Assembly (NCBI GenBank): GCA_023055505.1
Contig: JALIRH010000112.1
Location: forward strand, 143,501-207,500
Length of the DNA stretch: 64,000 nucleotides
Direction of reading: 5' to 3'
Source of the DNA: Callipepla californica brunnescens
Lineage: Eukaryota; Chordata; Aves; Galliformes; Odontophoridae
Of this stretch, positions 47,636-60,400 are shown piece after piece. The translations under genes and the position numbers were made by a program. Within the stretch, counting starts at the first letter, position 1, and every line of letters starts with the position of its first letter. The notes under the pieces were generated by a model. It did no database searches. It was not told where the DNA came from and saw only the letters and a list, made by a program, of their open reading frames with translations.

Positions 47636-48100
47636 GTCTAGAGGAGAAATGACACCTAAGACTATTGCTAACCCGAAACCTAATCCAAGCTCCAACCTTT
47701 ACCCTATCCACAATCTTTGCCCTAACTCAAAACCTAACCCTCAACCTCAACCTAACCAGAACCCTAAGCCTTACTTGAAATGATAAACCTAACCCTAACC
47801 CTAACCTCAAACCTAGCACTAACCCTACTCCCAACCAAAACCACAACTCTAATCCTAAACCTAAAGCTAACTCTAAATCTAAAGCTAAGCCTAATACTTA
47901 CCCTTGACCCAAATCGTCTCCATAAGAATCACTGTAGCTATTACCCGAATCCTAACTCTACCTTCAAGCTATCCCTAACTCTGATCCTAATCCAAAACCC
48001 AAATTGAAGCCCAACCCTAAACCTTGAACAAAGCATCAGATTACCACAACCCTCACCTAACTCGAAACCAAAACCAAAACCTAGCCCTAAAACTAACCCC
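47636..48100. repeat. C-rich telomere-like DNA joining satellite to higher-order repeat
   Basis: After the last satellite monomer the sequence turns into CCCTAA-variant repeat with the C-rich strand on the plus strand. A reverse-complement copy of the recurrent motif lies at 48032-48060. Confidence 0.85.
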
Positions 48101-51100
48101 AAACCCAATCCAAACCCCAAACCTACTCCTATTCCTAAACCTTATCTTAACCCTAAACCAAACCCAAACCCAAGGCCCTCCCCTTCTCTCAGCCTAACAC
48201 TCAAACTAACCTAAACCCGAAACTAACCCTACATTTATCCTAATCTTATCCATATTCTAAGGCCTAACCCTACTCTGACCAGAAAGCTCATGTTGTCTAA
48301 AATCTACCCCTTACCTAAAACCTAAATCGACAAAAAACCTAACCCGAAACCTCAACCTAACTCTTCTCCTAACTAGAACACCAGCACTTCACCTTACCCT
48401 AACTGGAAACCTAGGACTAAATCCTTACCTTGTCCAGAACCCTATTCCTAACCCAAACCAGAATTCTAACCTCTACCCTAACCAAAACCCTTCCCCTAAA
48501 CCTAAACCTAATGCTACCCTCAACCAAACCCTAGCCCTAAATCCTACCCTAAAACCAACACCACGTTTAAGCTCAAACCTCAAGCCTCAAAGAAAGCATC
48601 AGATTACCGCAGATCTCACCTAACACTAACCCCAATCCAATCCCTACTACTAACCCCAAACCCAATCCAAACACCAAAACTATTCCTATTCCTAAACCTA
48701 ACACTAAGCCAGAACCAAACCCAAGGCCTACCCCTTCTCTCAGCCTGACACTCAAACTAACCTAGACCTGAACGCAACGCTAAATCAAATACTAAAACTC
48801 ACCCTTAGCCAAGGCCCTTTTAGGACCCTTCCCTGGTCCTAAAACTAAAGAGAACCCTACCCCTTCCACTAAACCTTCATCTACATCCCTAACCCTTACC
48901 CTAAACCTAAATCTACACCAAAACCTAACCCTAACCCTAACATGTCTTCTAACTGTAAAACTAACGCTTCACCTAACCCGAACTGAAACCCCAGGACTAA
49001 ACCTTACCTAACACCTAGCTATATTCCTAACCCTATCCTGAAACCTAACGTTAACCCTAACCCTAAAAACAACTTGGAACCAAACCCTAACCCTAACCTA
49101 ACCCTTATCAGAACCCTAAATCTAATCCTAACCGTTACCTCAATTGAACTCCAATTCTTCCTGAAATCTAAATGGGACCTTAAAACCAACCCCAGATGGA
49201 AGCCCAACCCTAAACCTAACACAAAGCATTAGATTACCACAGCCATCACCTAACTCTAACCCCAGCCTTAACGCTAATACTATCCCAAACACTATTCCAA
49301 TTCCTAAACCCAACACAAACCCAAAAACACAAAGCCTACAATTCTCACAGCCTAACACTGAAAGGAAACCTAAATCTTACCCTAACTCTAAAACTAATCC
49401 AAAGCATGACCACAATTTAAACTCTAAATCTACCTTCAAACTAAAGCTGACCCTAACACCAACCTCAAGTAAAAGCCCAACCCTAAGCCTAACACAAAGC
49501 ATTAGATTACCACAACGCTCACCTAACTTCTAACCCCCACCCTAACACTAATACTAAAGCAATCAGATTCCAAATACTAACCCAATTCCTATTCTGAAAC
49601 CCAAAACTATTCCAAAAACAAACCCAAGGCCTAACCTTTCTCTCACCCTAACAATCAAAGAAAACCTATTCCTAAACCTAATCCTAAATCTAGTCCTAAC
49701 CCTAACCCTCACCCTTAATCTAACCCCAACCCCCACCCAGAAGCTAACACTTAGCATTGTACAATACCTAAACGTACCCCTAATCCTTATCACTAAACCT
49801 AAAAGGAACCTGAAACATAGTGCTAAATCCGAACCCTAACCCTGAAGACTAACGCTAACAATGAACCAATTCCTATAACTTTTCCTTCCTCCAAATTGAT
49901 TCCTAGCACTAACCCTAACCCTACATTAACCCTAACCCTAACCCTAACCCTAACCCTAGCCCTAACCTAACTCTAACCCTAACCCTAACCCTAAACCTAA
50001 TGCTAACCCTTACCCTACCCTAACCCTAACCCTACCATACCCTAACCCTAACCTACCCTAACCCTACCCTAACCCTAACCCTAACCCTAATCCTAACCCT
50101 AACCCTAACCCTAACCCTACCATAACCCTAACCCTAACCCTAACCCTAACCCTAACCTTTACCCTTACCCTAACCCTAGCCTAACCCTAACCCTTACCCT
50201 AACCTTTACCCTTACCCTAACCCTAGCCTAACCCAAACCCTAACCCTAACCCTACCCTAACCCTAACCCTAACCCTAACCCTACCCCTAACCCTACTTTA
50301 CCCTAACCCTAATCCTAACACTAACTCTAACTTTATTCCTTACCCTAACACTAATCCAATCCCGAACCCTAACCCTAATCCTAGCCCTAACTCTAACTTT
50401 ATTCGTAACCCTACCCCTAATCCAAACAATAACCCTTACCCTAATCAAACCCTATCCCTATTCCTAACCCTTACCCTAACCGTATCACAATCCCTATCCT
50501 AACTCTTACCATAACCCAAACCCTAACCTAACCCTAACCCTAACCCTAACCCTATCCCTAACCCTTACCCTAACCCTAACCCTACCCTAACCTTAACTCT
50601 ACCCTAACCGTATCCCTACCCTAACCCTAACCCTAATCCTAGCCCTTACTCTAACTTTATTCCTAACCCTACCCCTGATCCAAACACTAACCCTAACCTT
50701 AATGTAACCCTAACCCTATTCCTAACCCTTACCCTAACTGTATCCCATTCCCTATCCTAACTCTTACCATAACCCTAACCCTGATGCTAATGCTAACCCT
50801 AACCCTGAATCTAACCCTTACCCTAACCCTATCCCTTACCCAGAAGCTAACACTTAGCGTTGTACAATACCTAACCGTACCCTAACCCTATCCCTAAACC
50901 TAAAAGGAACCCAAACTCTAACCCTAAATCTGTCCCTGAGCCTAACCTTCAACCTTACCCTAACCTTAACCCTAACCCTGTTCCATTCTCTAAACATATC
51001 TGTAAGCATTACCTTCATCCTAACTCGAACTCTACCCTAACCCTATCCCTTTGACCCCAACACAAAACCCAGATTGAGCCTGACCCTAACCTAGGTAGCA

Positions 51101-52777
51101 TAAAGTGTATGTAGGGTGAATTTGAGTTTTAGGGTCAAAGTTAAATTGTTAGTTTTAGGGTTAGGGTGAAGGATTGCTTTAGTTCTAGTATTAGGGTGTT
51201 TGGGGTTAGGGTTAGGGTAAGGATTTTGGAGTGGATTAGGTTTAGGGTCAGGTTTGGGGGAGTTTTGGGGTTAGGGTTAGATTTAGGATTAGGGTTAGCA
51301 AAAAAGTTGTTTTAGTTTTAGTTTAGGTTAGTGCTAGGATTAGGTTGAGTGTTCTTGTGAAGTTTAGGTTTAGGGTTAGGTTTAGGTTTAGATTGAGGTT
51401 TAGGGTAAGGAGTAGGGTTAATTTGACTTTTAGGGTCAGAGTAGAGTTAAGTCGTGTTAGGGTTAAGGTTAAGAACAGGATTCAGATTCCAATTAGGTTT
51501 TGGGTTCCTACTAGGGATAGGCCTCAAATTAGTGTTAAGGTTAGGGTTAGGGTTAGGTATAGGGAAAGGGTTAGTGTTAAGGCCAGGGCAAGTGTATGGT
51601 TTAGGGTAAAGATTGGATTTAGGGTTAGGTTTAGATGTAGGTTTGGTTTGATCGTTAGGGTGTGAGAAGGCACCGGCCTTGGATTTCATTTGGAGATTGG
51701 GTAAGGTTTAGGAATAGGAATAACATTGGTGTTTAAAAGATGATTAGTGTTAGTATTAGGGATAGGGTTACGGTTAGAGTTTAGTTAGGGTTGTTAGTTT
51801 TAGAGTGAGGGATAGGGGTATGGTTTGGTCTAGTACTTGGGTTAGGGTTTGGGATAGTCATAGCATTAGTGTTAGGGTTAGGGTTCCGTTAGGGTTGTGG
51901 TAATCTGATGCTAGGTGTCGGGATTAGGGTTGTGCTTAAATGTGGGTTTGGTTTGAGGGTCAGAGTTAGGGTTAGGGTAGAGTTAGAATTAGGGTAAGAG
52001 TTAGGATTAGGTTAAGGATTAGGATAAAGATTAGGTTAGGATTAGTGTTGGCTTTAGGGTTGTGTCTGGGAGAAGGGTTAGTGTTAGGGATAGACTTAGG
52101 GTAAGAGTAAGTGTTAGGGATAGGCATAGGTTTTGGGAAAGTTTCAGAGTTTGGACTGGATTTATGATTAGGGTTAGGGTCAAAGATTTTTTGAGATTTG
52201 TGATTAGATTTAGGGAGAAAAGTAGGCTGACTTGTGGTGTTAGCAGTAGGTTTAGGTTTAGGTTTAGGTTTAGGATTCCATTTGTATTTCTTGATCGAGG
52301 TTGGGTTAGTTGGAGTGTAAAGGTCAGAGTAGGGTTAGGCCTTGGGATAGGGTTAAGGTTTGGAATAGGATTAGGATTCAAATGATGTTACGGGTTGGTG
52401 TTAGGGTTAGGGAAAGGTTAGGATCAGGGTTGAGGTCAGGGTTAGGTATAGGAAAAGGGTTAGTGTTAGGGCTAGGGCAATTGGAAGGGTTAGGCTTAGG
52501 CTTAGATATTAGGGTTAGGTTTAGGCGGAGGTTTGGTTGGAGTGTCAGGGTGAGAGAAGGGGTAGGCCTGGGGTTTGGTTTTGGGTTACATCATACAAAT
52601 CATCCCATACATTAGCTGGGGTGGGTGGTGCAAGGAACAGCCAGCAAAGTGCTGAGTTCATTCCAATCAGAGGACCTGAAGATCGGGTAGCTACTATCAA
52701 ACCGTTTGTGTTGCCAATTCCGATGATATTTATGGGGCCCTGATGTTATGGTTCAGTGGGGAGTCACTATCAAGTCC
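48101..52777. repeat. Higher-order repeat unit 1 (4677 bp)
   Basis: The unit begins with AAACCCAATCCAAACCCC. The C-rich arm runs to about 51095, including near-perfect CCCTAA runs at about 49910-50330. At about 51095-51115 the strand bias flips and a G-rich TTAGGG-variant arm runs to about 52585. A ~190-bp non-telomeric spacer closes the unit. It is 47 bp longer than units 2 and 3 because of a local duplication near 50155-50220 (CCTTTACCCTTACCC phrase twice). It carries motif copies at 48595-48624, 49225-49254, 49499-49527 (reverse) and about 51888-51912 (forward). Confidence 0.92.
52586..52777 (+). pseudogene. Spacer of unit 1: class II retroviral protease remnant
   Basis: The ~190-bp spacer is neither telomere-like nor satellite. 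Its plus strand encodes SQQSAEFIPIRGPEDRVATI followed by a Pro-rich hydrophobic segment. In a shifted frame after about 52730 it encodes WGPDVMVQWGVTI. This order and the WG-x-D-hydrophobic-x-x-QWG pattern match the C-terminal end of betaretrovirus/ERVK-type proteases. A frameshift and a stop near 52741 show it is dead. The catalytic Asp region is not included. Confidence 0.55.
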
Positions 52778-55700
52778 AAACCCAATCCAAACCCCAAACC
52801 TACTCCTATTCCTAAACCTTATCTTAACCCTAAACCAAACCCAAACCCAAGGCCCTCCCCTTCTCTCAGCCTAACACTCAAACTAACCTAAACCCGAAAC
52901 TAACCCTACATTTATCCTAATCTTATCCATATTCTAAGGCCTAACCCTACTCTGACCAGAAAGCTCATGTTGTCTAAAATCTACCCCTTACCTAAAACCT
53001 AAATCGACAAAAAAACCTAACCCGAAACCTCAACCTAACTCTTCTCCTAACTAGAACACCAGCACTTCACCTTACCCTAACTGGAAACCTAGGACTAAAT
53101 CCTTACCTTGTCCAGAACCCTATTCCTAACCCAAACCAGAATTCTAACCTCTACCCTAACCAAAACCCTTCCCCTAAACCTAAACCTAATGCTACCCTCA
53201 ACCAAACCCTAGCCCTAAATCCTACCCTAAAACCAACACCACGTTTAAGCTCAAACCTCAAGCCTCAAAGAAAGCATCAGATTACCGCAGATCTCACCTA
53301 ACACTAACCCCAATCCAATCCCTACTACTAACCCCAAACCCAATCCAAACACCAAAACTATTCCTATTCCTAAACCTAACACTAAGCCAGAACCAAACCC
53401 AAGGCCTACCCCTTCTCTCAGCCTGACACTCAAACTAACCTAGACCTGAACGCAACGCTAAATCAAATACTAAAACTCACCCTTAGCCAAGGCCCTTTTA
53501 GGACCCTTCCCTGGTCCTAAAACTAAAGAGAACCCTACCCCTTCCACTAAACCTTCATCTACATCCCTAACCCTTACCCTAAACCTAAATCTACACCAAA
53601 ACCTAACCCTAACCCTAACATGTCTTCTAACTGTAAAACTAACGCTTCACCTAACCCGAACTGAAACCCCAGGACTAAACCTTACCTAACACCTAGCTAT
53701 ATTCCTAACCCTATCCTGAAACCTAACGTTAACCCTAACCCTAAAAACAACTTGGAACCAAACCCTAACCCTAACCTAACCCTTATCAGAACCCTAAATC
53801 TAATCCTAACCGTTACCTCAATTGAACTCCAATTCTTCCTGAAATCTAAATGGGACCTTAAAACCAACCCCAGATTGAAGCCCAACCCTAAACCTAACAC
53901 AAAGCATTAGATTACCACAGCCATCACCTAACTCTAACCCCAGCCTTAACGCTAATACTATCCCAAACACTATTCCAATTCCTAAACCCAACACAAACCC
54001 AAAAACACAAAGCCTACAATTCTCACAGCCTAACACTGAAAGGAAACCTAAATCTTACCCTAACTCTAAAACTAATCCAAAGCATGACCACAATTTAAAC
54101 TCTAAATCTACCTTCAAACTAAAGCTGACCCTAACACCAACCTCAAGTAAAAGCCCAACCCTAAGCCTAACACAAAGCATTAGATTACCACAACGCTCAC
54201 CTAACTTCTAACCCCCACCCTAACACTAATACTAAAGCAATCAGATTCCAAATACTAACCCAATTCCTATTCTGAAACCCAAAACTATTCCAAAAACAAA
54301 CCCAAGGCCTAACCTTTCTCTCACCCTAACAATCAAAGAAAACCTATTCCTAAACCTAATCCTAAATCTAGTCCTAACCCTAACCCTCACCCTTAATCTA
54401 ACCCCAACCCCCACCCAGAAGCTAACACTTAGCATTGTACAATACCTAAACAACCCCTAATCCTTATCACTAAACCTAAAAGGAACCTGAAACATAGTGC
54501 TAAATCCGAACCCTAACCCTGAAGACTAACGCTAACAATGAACCAATTCCTATACCTTTTCCTTCCTCCAAATTGATTCCTAGCACTAACCCTAACCCTA
54601 CATTAACCCTAACCCTAACCCTAACCCTAACCCTAGCCCTAACCTAACTCTAACCCTAACCCTAACCCTAAACCTAATGCTAACCCTTACCCTACCCTAA
54701 CCCTAACCCTACCATACCCTAACCCTAACCTACCCTAACCCTACCCTAACCCTAACCCTAACCCTAATCCTAACCCTAACCCTAACCCTAACCCTACCCT
54801 AACCCTAACCCTAACCCTAACCCTAACCCTAACCTTTACCCTTACCCTAACCCTAGCCTAACCCAAACCCTAACCCTAACCCTACCCTAACCCTAACCCT
54901 AACCCTAACCCTACCCCTAACCCTACTTTACCCTAACCCTAATCCTAACACTAACTCTAACTTTATTCCTTACCCTAACACTAATCCAATCCCGAACCCT
55001 AACCCTAATCCTAGCCCTAACTCTAACTTTATTCGTAACCCTACCCCTAATCCAAACAATAACCCTTACCCTAATCAAACCCTATCCCTATTCCTAACCC
55101 TTACCCTAACCGTATCACAATCCCTATCCTAACTCTTACCATAACCCAAACCCTAACCTAACCCTAACCCTAACCCTAACCCTATCCCTAACCCTTACCC
55201 TAACCCTAACCCTACCCTAACCTTAACTCTACCCTAACCGTATCCCTACCCTAACCCTAACCCTAATCCTAGCCCTTACTCTAACTTTATTCCTAACCCT
55301 ACCCCTGATCCAAACACTAACCCTAACCTTAATGTAACCCTAACCCTATTCCTAACCCTTACCCTAACTGTATCCCATTCCCTATCCTAACTCTTACCAT
55401 AACCCTAACCCTGATGCTAATGCTAACCCTAACCCTGAATCTAACCCTTACCCTAACCCTATCCCTTACCCAGAAGCTAACACTTAGCGTTGTACAATAC
55501 CTAACCGTACCCTAACCCTATCCCTAAACCTAAAAGGAACCCAAACTCTAACCCTAAATCTGTCCCTGAGCCTAACCTTCAACCTTACCCTAACCTTAAC
55601 CCTAACCCTGTTCCATTCTCTAAACATATCTGTAAGCATTACCTTCATCCTAACTCGAACTCTACCCTAACCCTATCCCTTTGACCCCAACACAAAACCC

Positions 55701-57407
55701 AGATTGAGCCTGACCCTAACCTAGGTAGCATCAAGTGTATGTAGGGTGAATTTGAGTTTTAGGGTCAAAGTTAAATTGTTAGTTTTAGGGTTAGGGTGAA
55801 GGATTGCTTTAGTTCTAGTATTAGGGTGTTTGGGGTTAGGGTTAGGGTAAGGATTTTGGAGTGGATTAGGTTTAGGGTCAGGTTTGGGGGAGTTTTGGGG
55901 TTAGGGTTAGATTTAGGATTAGGGTTAGCAAAAAAGTTGTTTTAGTTTTAGTTTAGGTTAGTGCTAGGATTAGGTTGAGTGTTCTTGTGAAGTTTAGGTT
56001 TAGGGTTAGGTTTAGGTTTAGATTGAGGTTTAGGGTAAGGAGTAGGGTTAATTTGACTTTTAGGGTCAGAGTAGAGTTAAGTCGTGTTAGGGTTAAGGTT
56101 AAGAACAGGATTCAGATTCCAATTAGGTTTTGGGTTCCTACTAGGGATAGGCCTCAAATTAGTGTTAAGGTTAGGGTTAGGGTTAGGTATAGGGAAAGGG
56201 TTAGTGTTAAGGCCAGGGCAAGTGTATGGTTTAGGGTAAAGATTGGATTTAGGGTTAGGTTTAGATGTAGGTTTGGTTTGATCGTTAGGGTGTGAGAAGG
56301 CACCGGCCTTGGATTTCATTTGGAGATTGGGTAAGGTTTAGGAATAGGAATAACATTGGTGTTTAAAAGATGATTAGTGTTAGTATTAGGGATAGGGTTA
56401 CGGTTAGAGTTTAGTTAGGGTTGTTAGTTTTAGAGTGAGGGATAGGGGTATGGTTTGGTCTAGTACTTGGGTTAGGGTTTGGGATAGTCATAGCATTAGT
56501 GTTAGGGTTAGGGTTCCGTTAGGGTTGTGGTAATCTGATGCTAGGTGTCGGGATTAGGGTTGTGCTTAAATGTGGGTTTGGTTTGAGGGTCAGAGTTAGG
56601 GTTAGGGTAGAGTTAGAATTAGGGTAAGAGCTAGGATTAGGTTTAGGATTAGGATAAAGATTAGGTTAGGATTAGTGTTGGCTTTAGGGTTGTGTCTGGG
56701 AGAAGGGTTAGTGTTAGGGATAGACTTAGGGTAAGAGTAAGTGTTAGGGATAGGCATAGGTTTTGGGAAAGTTTCAGAGTTTGGACTGGATTTATGATTA
56801 GGGTTAGGGTCAAAGATTTTTTGAGATTTGTGATTAGATTTAGGGAGAAAAGTAGGCTGACTTGTGGTGTTAGCAGTAGGTTTAGGTTTAGGTTTAGGTT
56901 TAGGATTCCATTTGTATTTATTGATCGAGGTTGGGTTAGTTGGAGTGTAAAGGTCAGAGTAGGGTTAGGCCTTGGGATAGGGTTAAGGTTTGGAATAGGA
57001 TTAGGATTCAAATGATGTTACGGGTTGGTGTTAGGGTTAGGGAAAGGTTAGGATCAGGGTTGAGGTCAGGGTTAGGTATAGGAAAAGGGTTAGTGTTAGG
57101 GCTAGGGCAATTGGAAGGGTTAGGCTTAGGCTTAGATATTAGGGTTAGGTTTAGGCGGAGGTTTGGTTCGAGTGTCAGGGTGAGAGAAGGGGTAGGCCTG
57201 GGGTTTGGTTTTGGGTTACATCATACAAATCATCGCATACATTAGCTGGGGTGGGAGGTGCAAGGAACAGCCAGCAAAGTGCTGAGTTCATTCCAATCAG
57301 AGGACCTGAAGATCGGGTAGCTACTATCAAACCGTTTGTGTTGCCAATTCCGATGATATTTATGGGGCCCTGATGTTATGGTTCAGTGGGGAGTCACTAT
57401 CAAGTCC
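52778..57407. repeat. Higher-order repeat unit 2 (4630 bp)
   Basis: A near-identical copy of unit 1, with the same C-rich arm, switch (about 55725-55742), G-rich arm and spacer (57216-57407). Differences are scattered single bases, for example TTCTTGATCG in unit 1 against TTATTGATCG here in the late G-rich arm, and a 2-base loss near 54450 that shifts a shadow ORF. Confidence 0.93.
57216..57407 (+). pseudogene. Spacer of unit 2: same protease remnant
   Basis: A copy of the unit 1 spacer with a few base changes (ATCGCATAC for ATCCCATAC, and GGGAGGTG for GGGTGGTG). The frameshift is shared, so it was fixed before the repeat was amplified. Confidence 0.55.
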
Positions 57408-60400
57408 AAACCCAATCCAAACCCCAAACCTACTCCTATTCCTAAACCTTATCTTAACCCTAAACCAAACCCAAACCCAAGGCCCTCCCCTTCTCTCAGC
57501 CTAACACTCAAACTAACCTAAACCCGAAACTAACCCTACATTTATCCTAATCTTATCCATATTCTAAGGCCTAACCCTATTCTGACCAGAAAGCTCATGT
57601 TGTCTAAAATCTACCCCTTACCTAAAACCTAAATCGACAAAAAAACCTAACCCGAAACCTCAACCTAACTCTTCTCCTAACTAGAACACCAGCACTTCAC
57701 CTTACCCTAACTGGAAACCTAGGACTAAATCCTTACCTTGTCCAGAACCCTATTCCTAACCCAAACCAGAATTCTAACCTCTACCCTAACCAAAACCCTT
57801 CCCCTAAACCTAAACCTAATGCTACCCTCAACCAAACCCTAGCCCTAAATCCTACCCTAAAACCAACACCACGTTTAAGCTCAAACCTCAAGCCTCAAAG
57901 AAAGCATCAGATTACCGCAGATCTCACCTAACACTAACCCCAATCCAATCCCTACTACTAACCCCAAACCCAATCCAAACACCAAAACTATTCCTATTCC
58001 TAAACCTAACACTAAGCCAGAACCAAACCCAAGGCCTACCCCTTCTCTCAGCCTGACACTCAAACTAACCTAGACCTGAACGCAACGCTAAATCAAATAC
58101 TAAAACTCACCCTTAGCCAAGGCCCTTTTAGGACCCTTCCCTGGTCCTAAAACTAAAGAGAACCCTACCCCTTCCACTAAACCTTCATCTACATCCCTAA
58201 CCCTTACCCTAAACCTAAATCTACACCAAAACCTAACCCTAACCCTAACATGTCTTGTAACTGTAAAACTAACGCTTCACCTAACCCGAACTGAAACCCC
58301 AGGACTAAACCTTACCTAACACCTAGCTATATTCCTAACCCTATCCTGAAACCTAACGTTAACCCTAACCCTAAAAACAACTTGGAACCAAACCCTAACC
58401 CTAACCTAACCCTTATCAGAACCCTAAATCTAATCCTAACCGTTACCTCAATTGAACTCCAATTCTTCCTGAAATCTAAATGGGACCTTAAAACCAACCC
58501 CAGATTGAAGCCCAACCCTAAACCTAACACAAAGCATTAGATTACCACAGCCATCACCTAACTCTAACCCCAGCCTTAACGCTAATACTATCCCAAACAC
58601 TATTCCAATTCCTAAACCCAACACAAACCCAAAAACACAAAGCCTACAATTCTCACAGCCTAACACTGAAAGGAAACCTAAATCTTACCCTAACTCTAAA
58701 ATTAATCCAAAGCATGACCACAATTTAAACTCTAAATCTACCTTCAAACTAAAGCTGACCCTAACACCAACCTCAAGTAAAAGCCCAACCCTAAGCCTAA
58801 CACAAAGCATTAGATTACCACAACGCTCACCTAACTTCTAACCCCCACCCTAACACTAATACTAAAGCAATCAGATTCCAAATACTAACCCAATTCCTAT
58901 TCTGAAACCCAAAACTATTCCAAAAACAAACCCAAGGCCTAACCTTTCTCTCACCCTAACAATCAAAGAAAACCTATTCCTAAACCTAATCCTAAATCTA
59001 GTCCTAACCCTAACCCTCACCCTTAATCTAACCCCAACCCCCACCCAGAAGCTAACACTTAGCATTGTACAATACCTAAACGTACCCCTAATCCTTATCA
59101 CTAAACCTAAAAGGAACCTGAAACATAGTGCTAAATCCGAACCCTAACCCTGAAGACTAACGCTAACAATGAACCAATTCCTATACCTTTTCCTTCCTCC
59201 AAATTGATTCCTAGCACTAACCCTAACCCTACATTAACCCTAACCCTAACCCTAACCCTAACCCTAGCCCTAACCTAACTCTAAACCTAACCCTAACCCT
59301 AAACCTAATGCTAACCCTTACCCTACCCTAACCCTAACCCTAACCCTACCCTAACCCTAACCTACCCTAACCCTACCCTAACCCTAACCCTAACCCTAAT
59401 CCTAACCCTAACCCTAACCCTAACCCTACCCTAACCCTAACCCTAACCCTAACCCTAACCCTAACCTTTACCCTTACCCTAACCCTAGCCTAACCCAAAC
59501 CCTAACCCTAACCCTACCCTAACCCTAACCCTAACCCTAACCCTACCCCTAACCCTACTTTACCCTAACCCTAATCCTAACACTAACTCTAACTTTATTC
59601 CTTACCCTAACACTAATCCAATCCCGAACCCTAACCCTAATCCTAGCCCTAACTCTAACTTTATTCGTAACCCTACCCCTAATCCAAACAATAACCCTTA
59701 CCCTAATCAAACCCTATCCCTATTCCTAACCCTTACCCTAACCGTATCACAATCCCTATCCTAACTCTTACCATAACCCAAACCCTAACCTAACCCTAAC
59801 CCTAACCCTAACCCTATCCCTAACCCTTACCCTAACCCTAACCCTACCCTAACCTTAACTCTACCCTAACCGTATCCCTACCCTAACCCTAACCCTAATC
59901 CTAGCCCTTACTCTAACTTTATTCCTAACCCTACCTCTGATCCAAACACTAACCCTTACCTTAATGTAACCCTAACCCTATTCCTAACCCTTACCCTAAC
60001 TGTATCCCATTCCCTATCCTAACTCTTACCATAACCCTAACCCTGATGCTAATGCTAACCCTAACCCTGAATCTAACCCTTACCCTAACCCTATCCCTTA
60101 CCCAGAAGCTAACACTTAGCGTTGTACAATACCTAACCGTACCCTAACCCTATCCCTAAACCTAAAAGGAACCCAAACTCTAACCCTAAATCTGTCCCTG
60201 AGCCTAACCTTCAACCTTACCCTAACCTTAACCCTAACCCTGTTCCATTCTCTAAACATATCTGTAAGCATTACCTTCATCCTAACTCGAACTCTACCCT
60301 AACCCTATCCCTTTGACCCCAACACAAAACCCAGATTGAGCCTGACCCTAACCTAGGTAGCATAAAGTGTATGTAGGGTGAATTTGAGTTTTAGGGTCAA

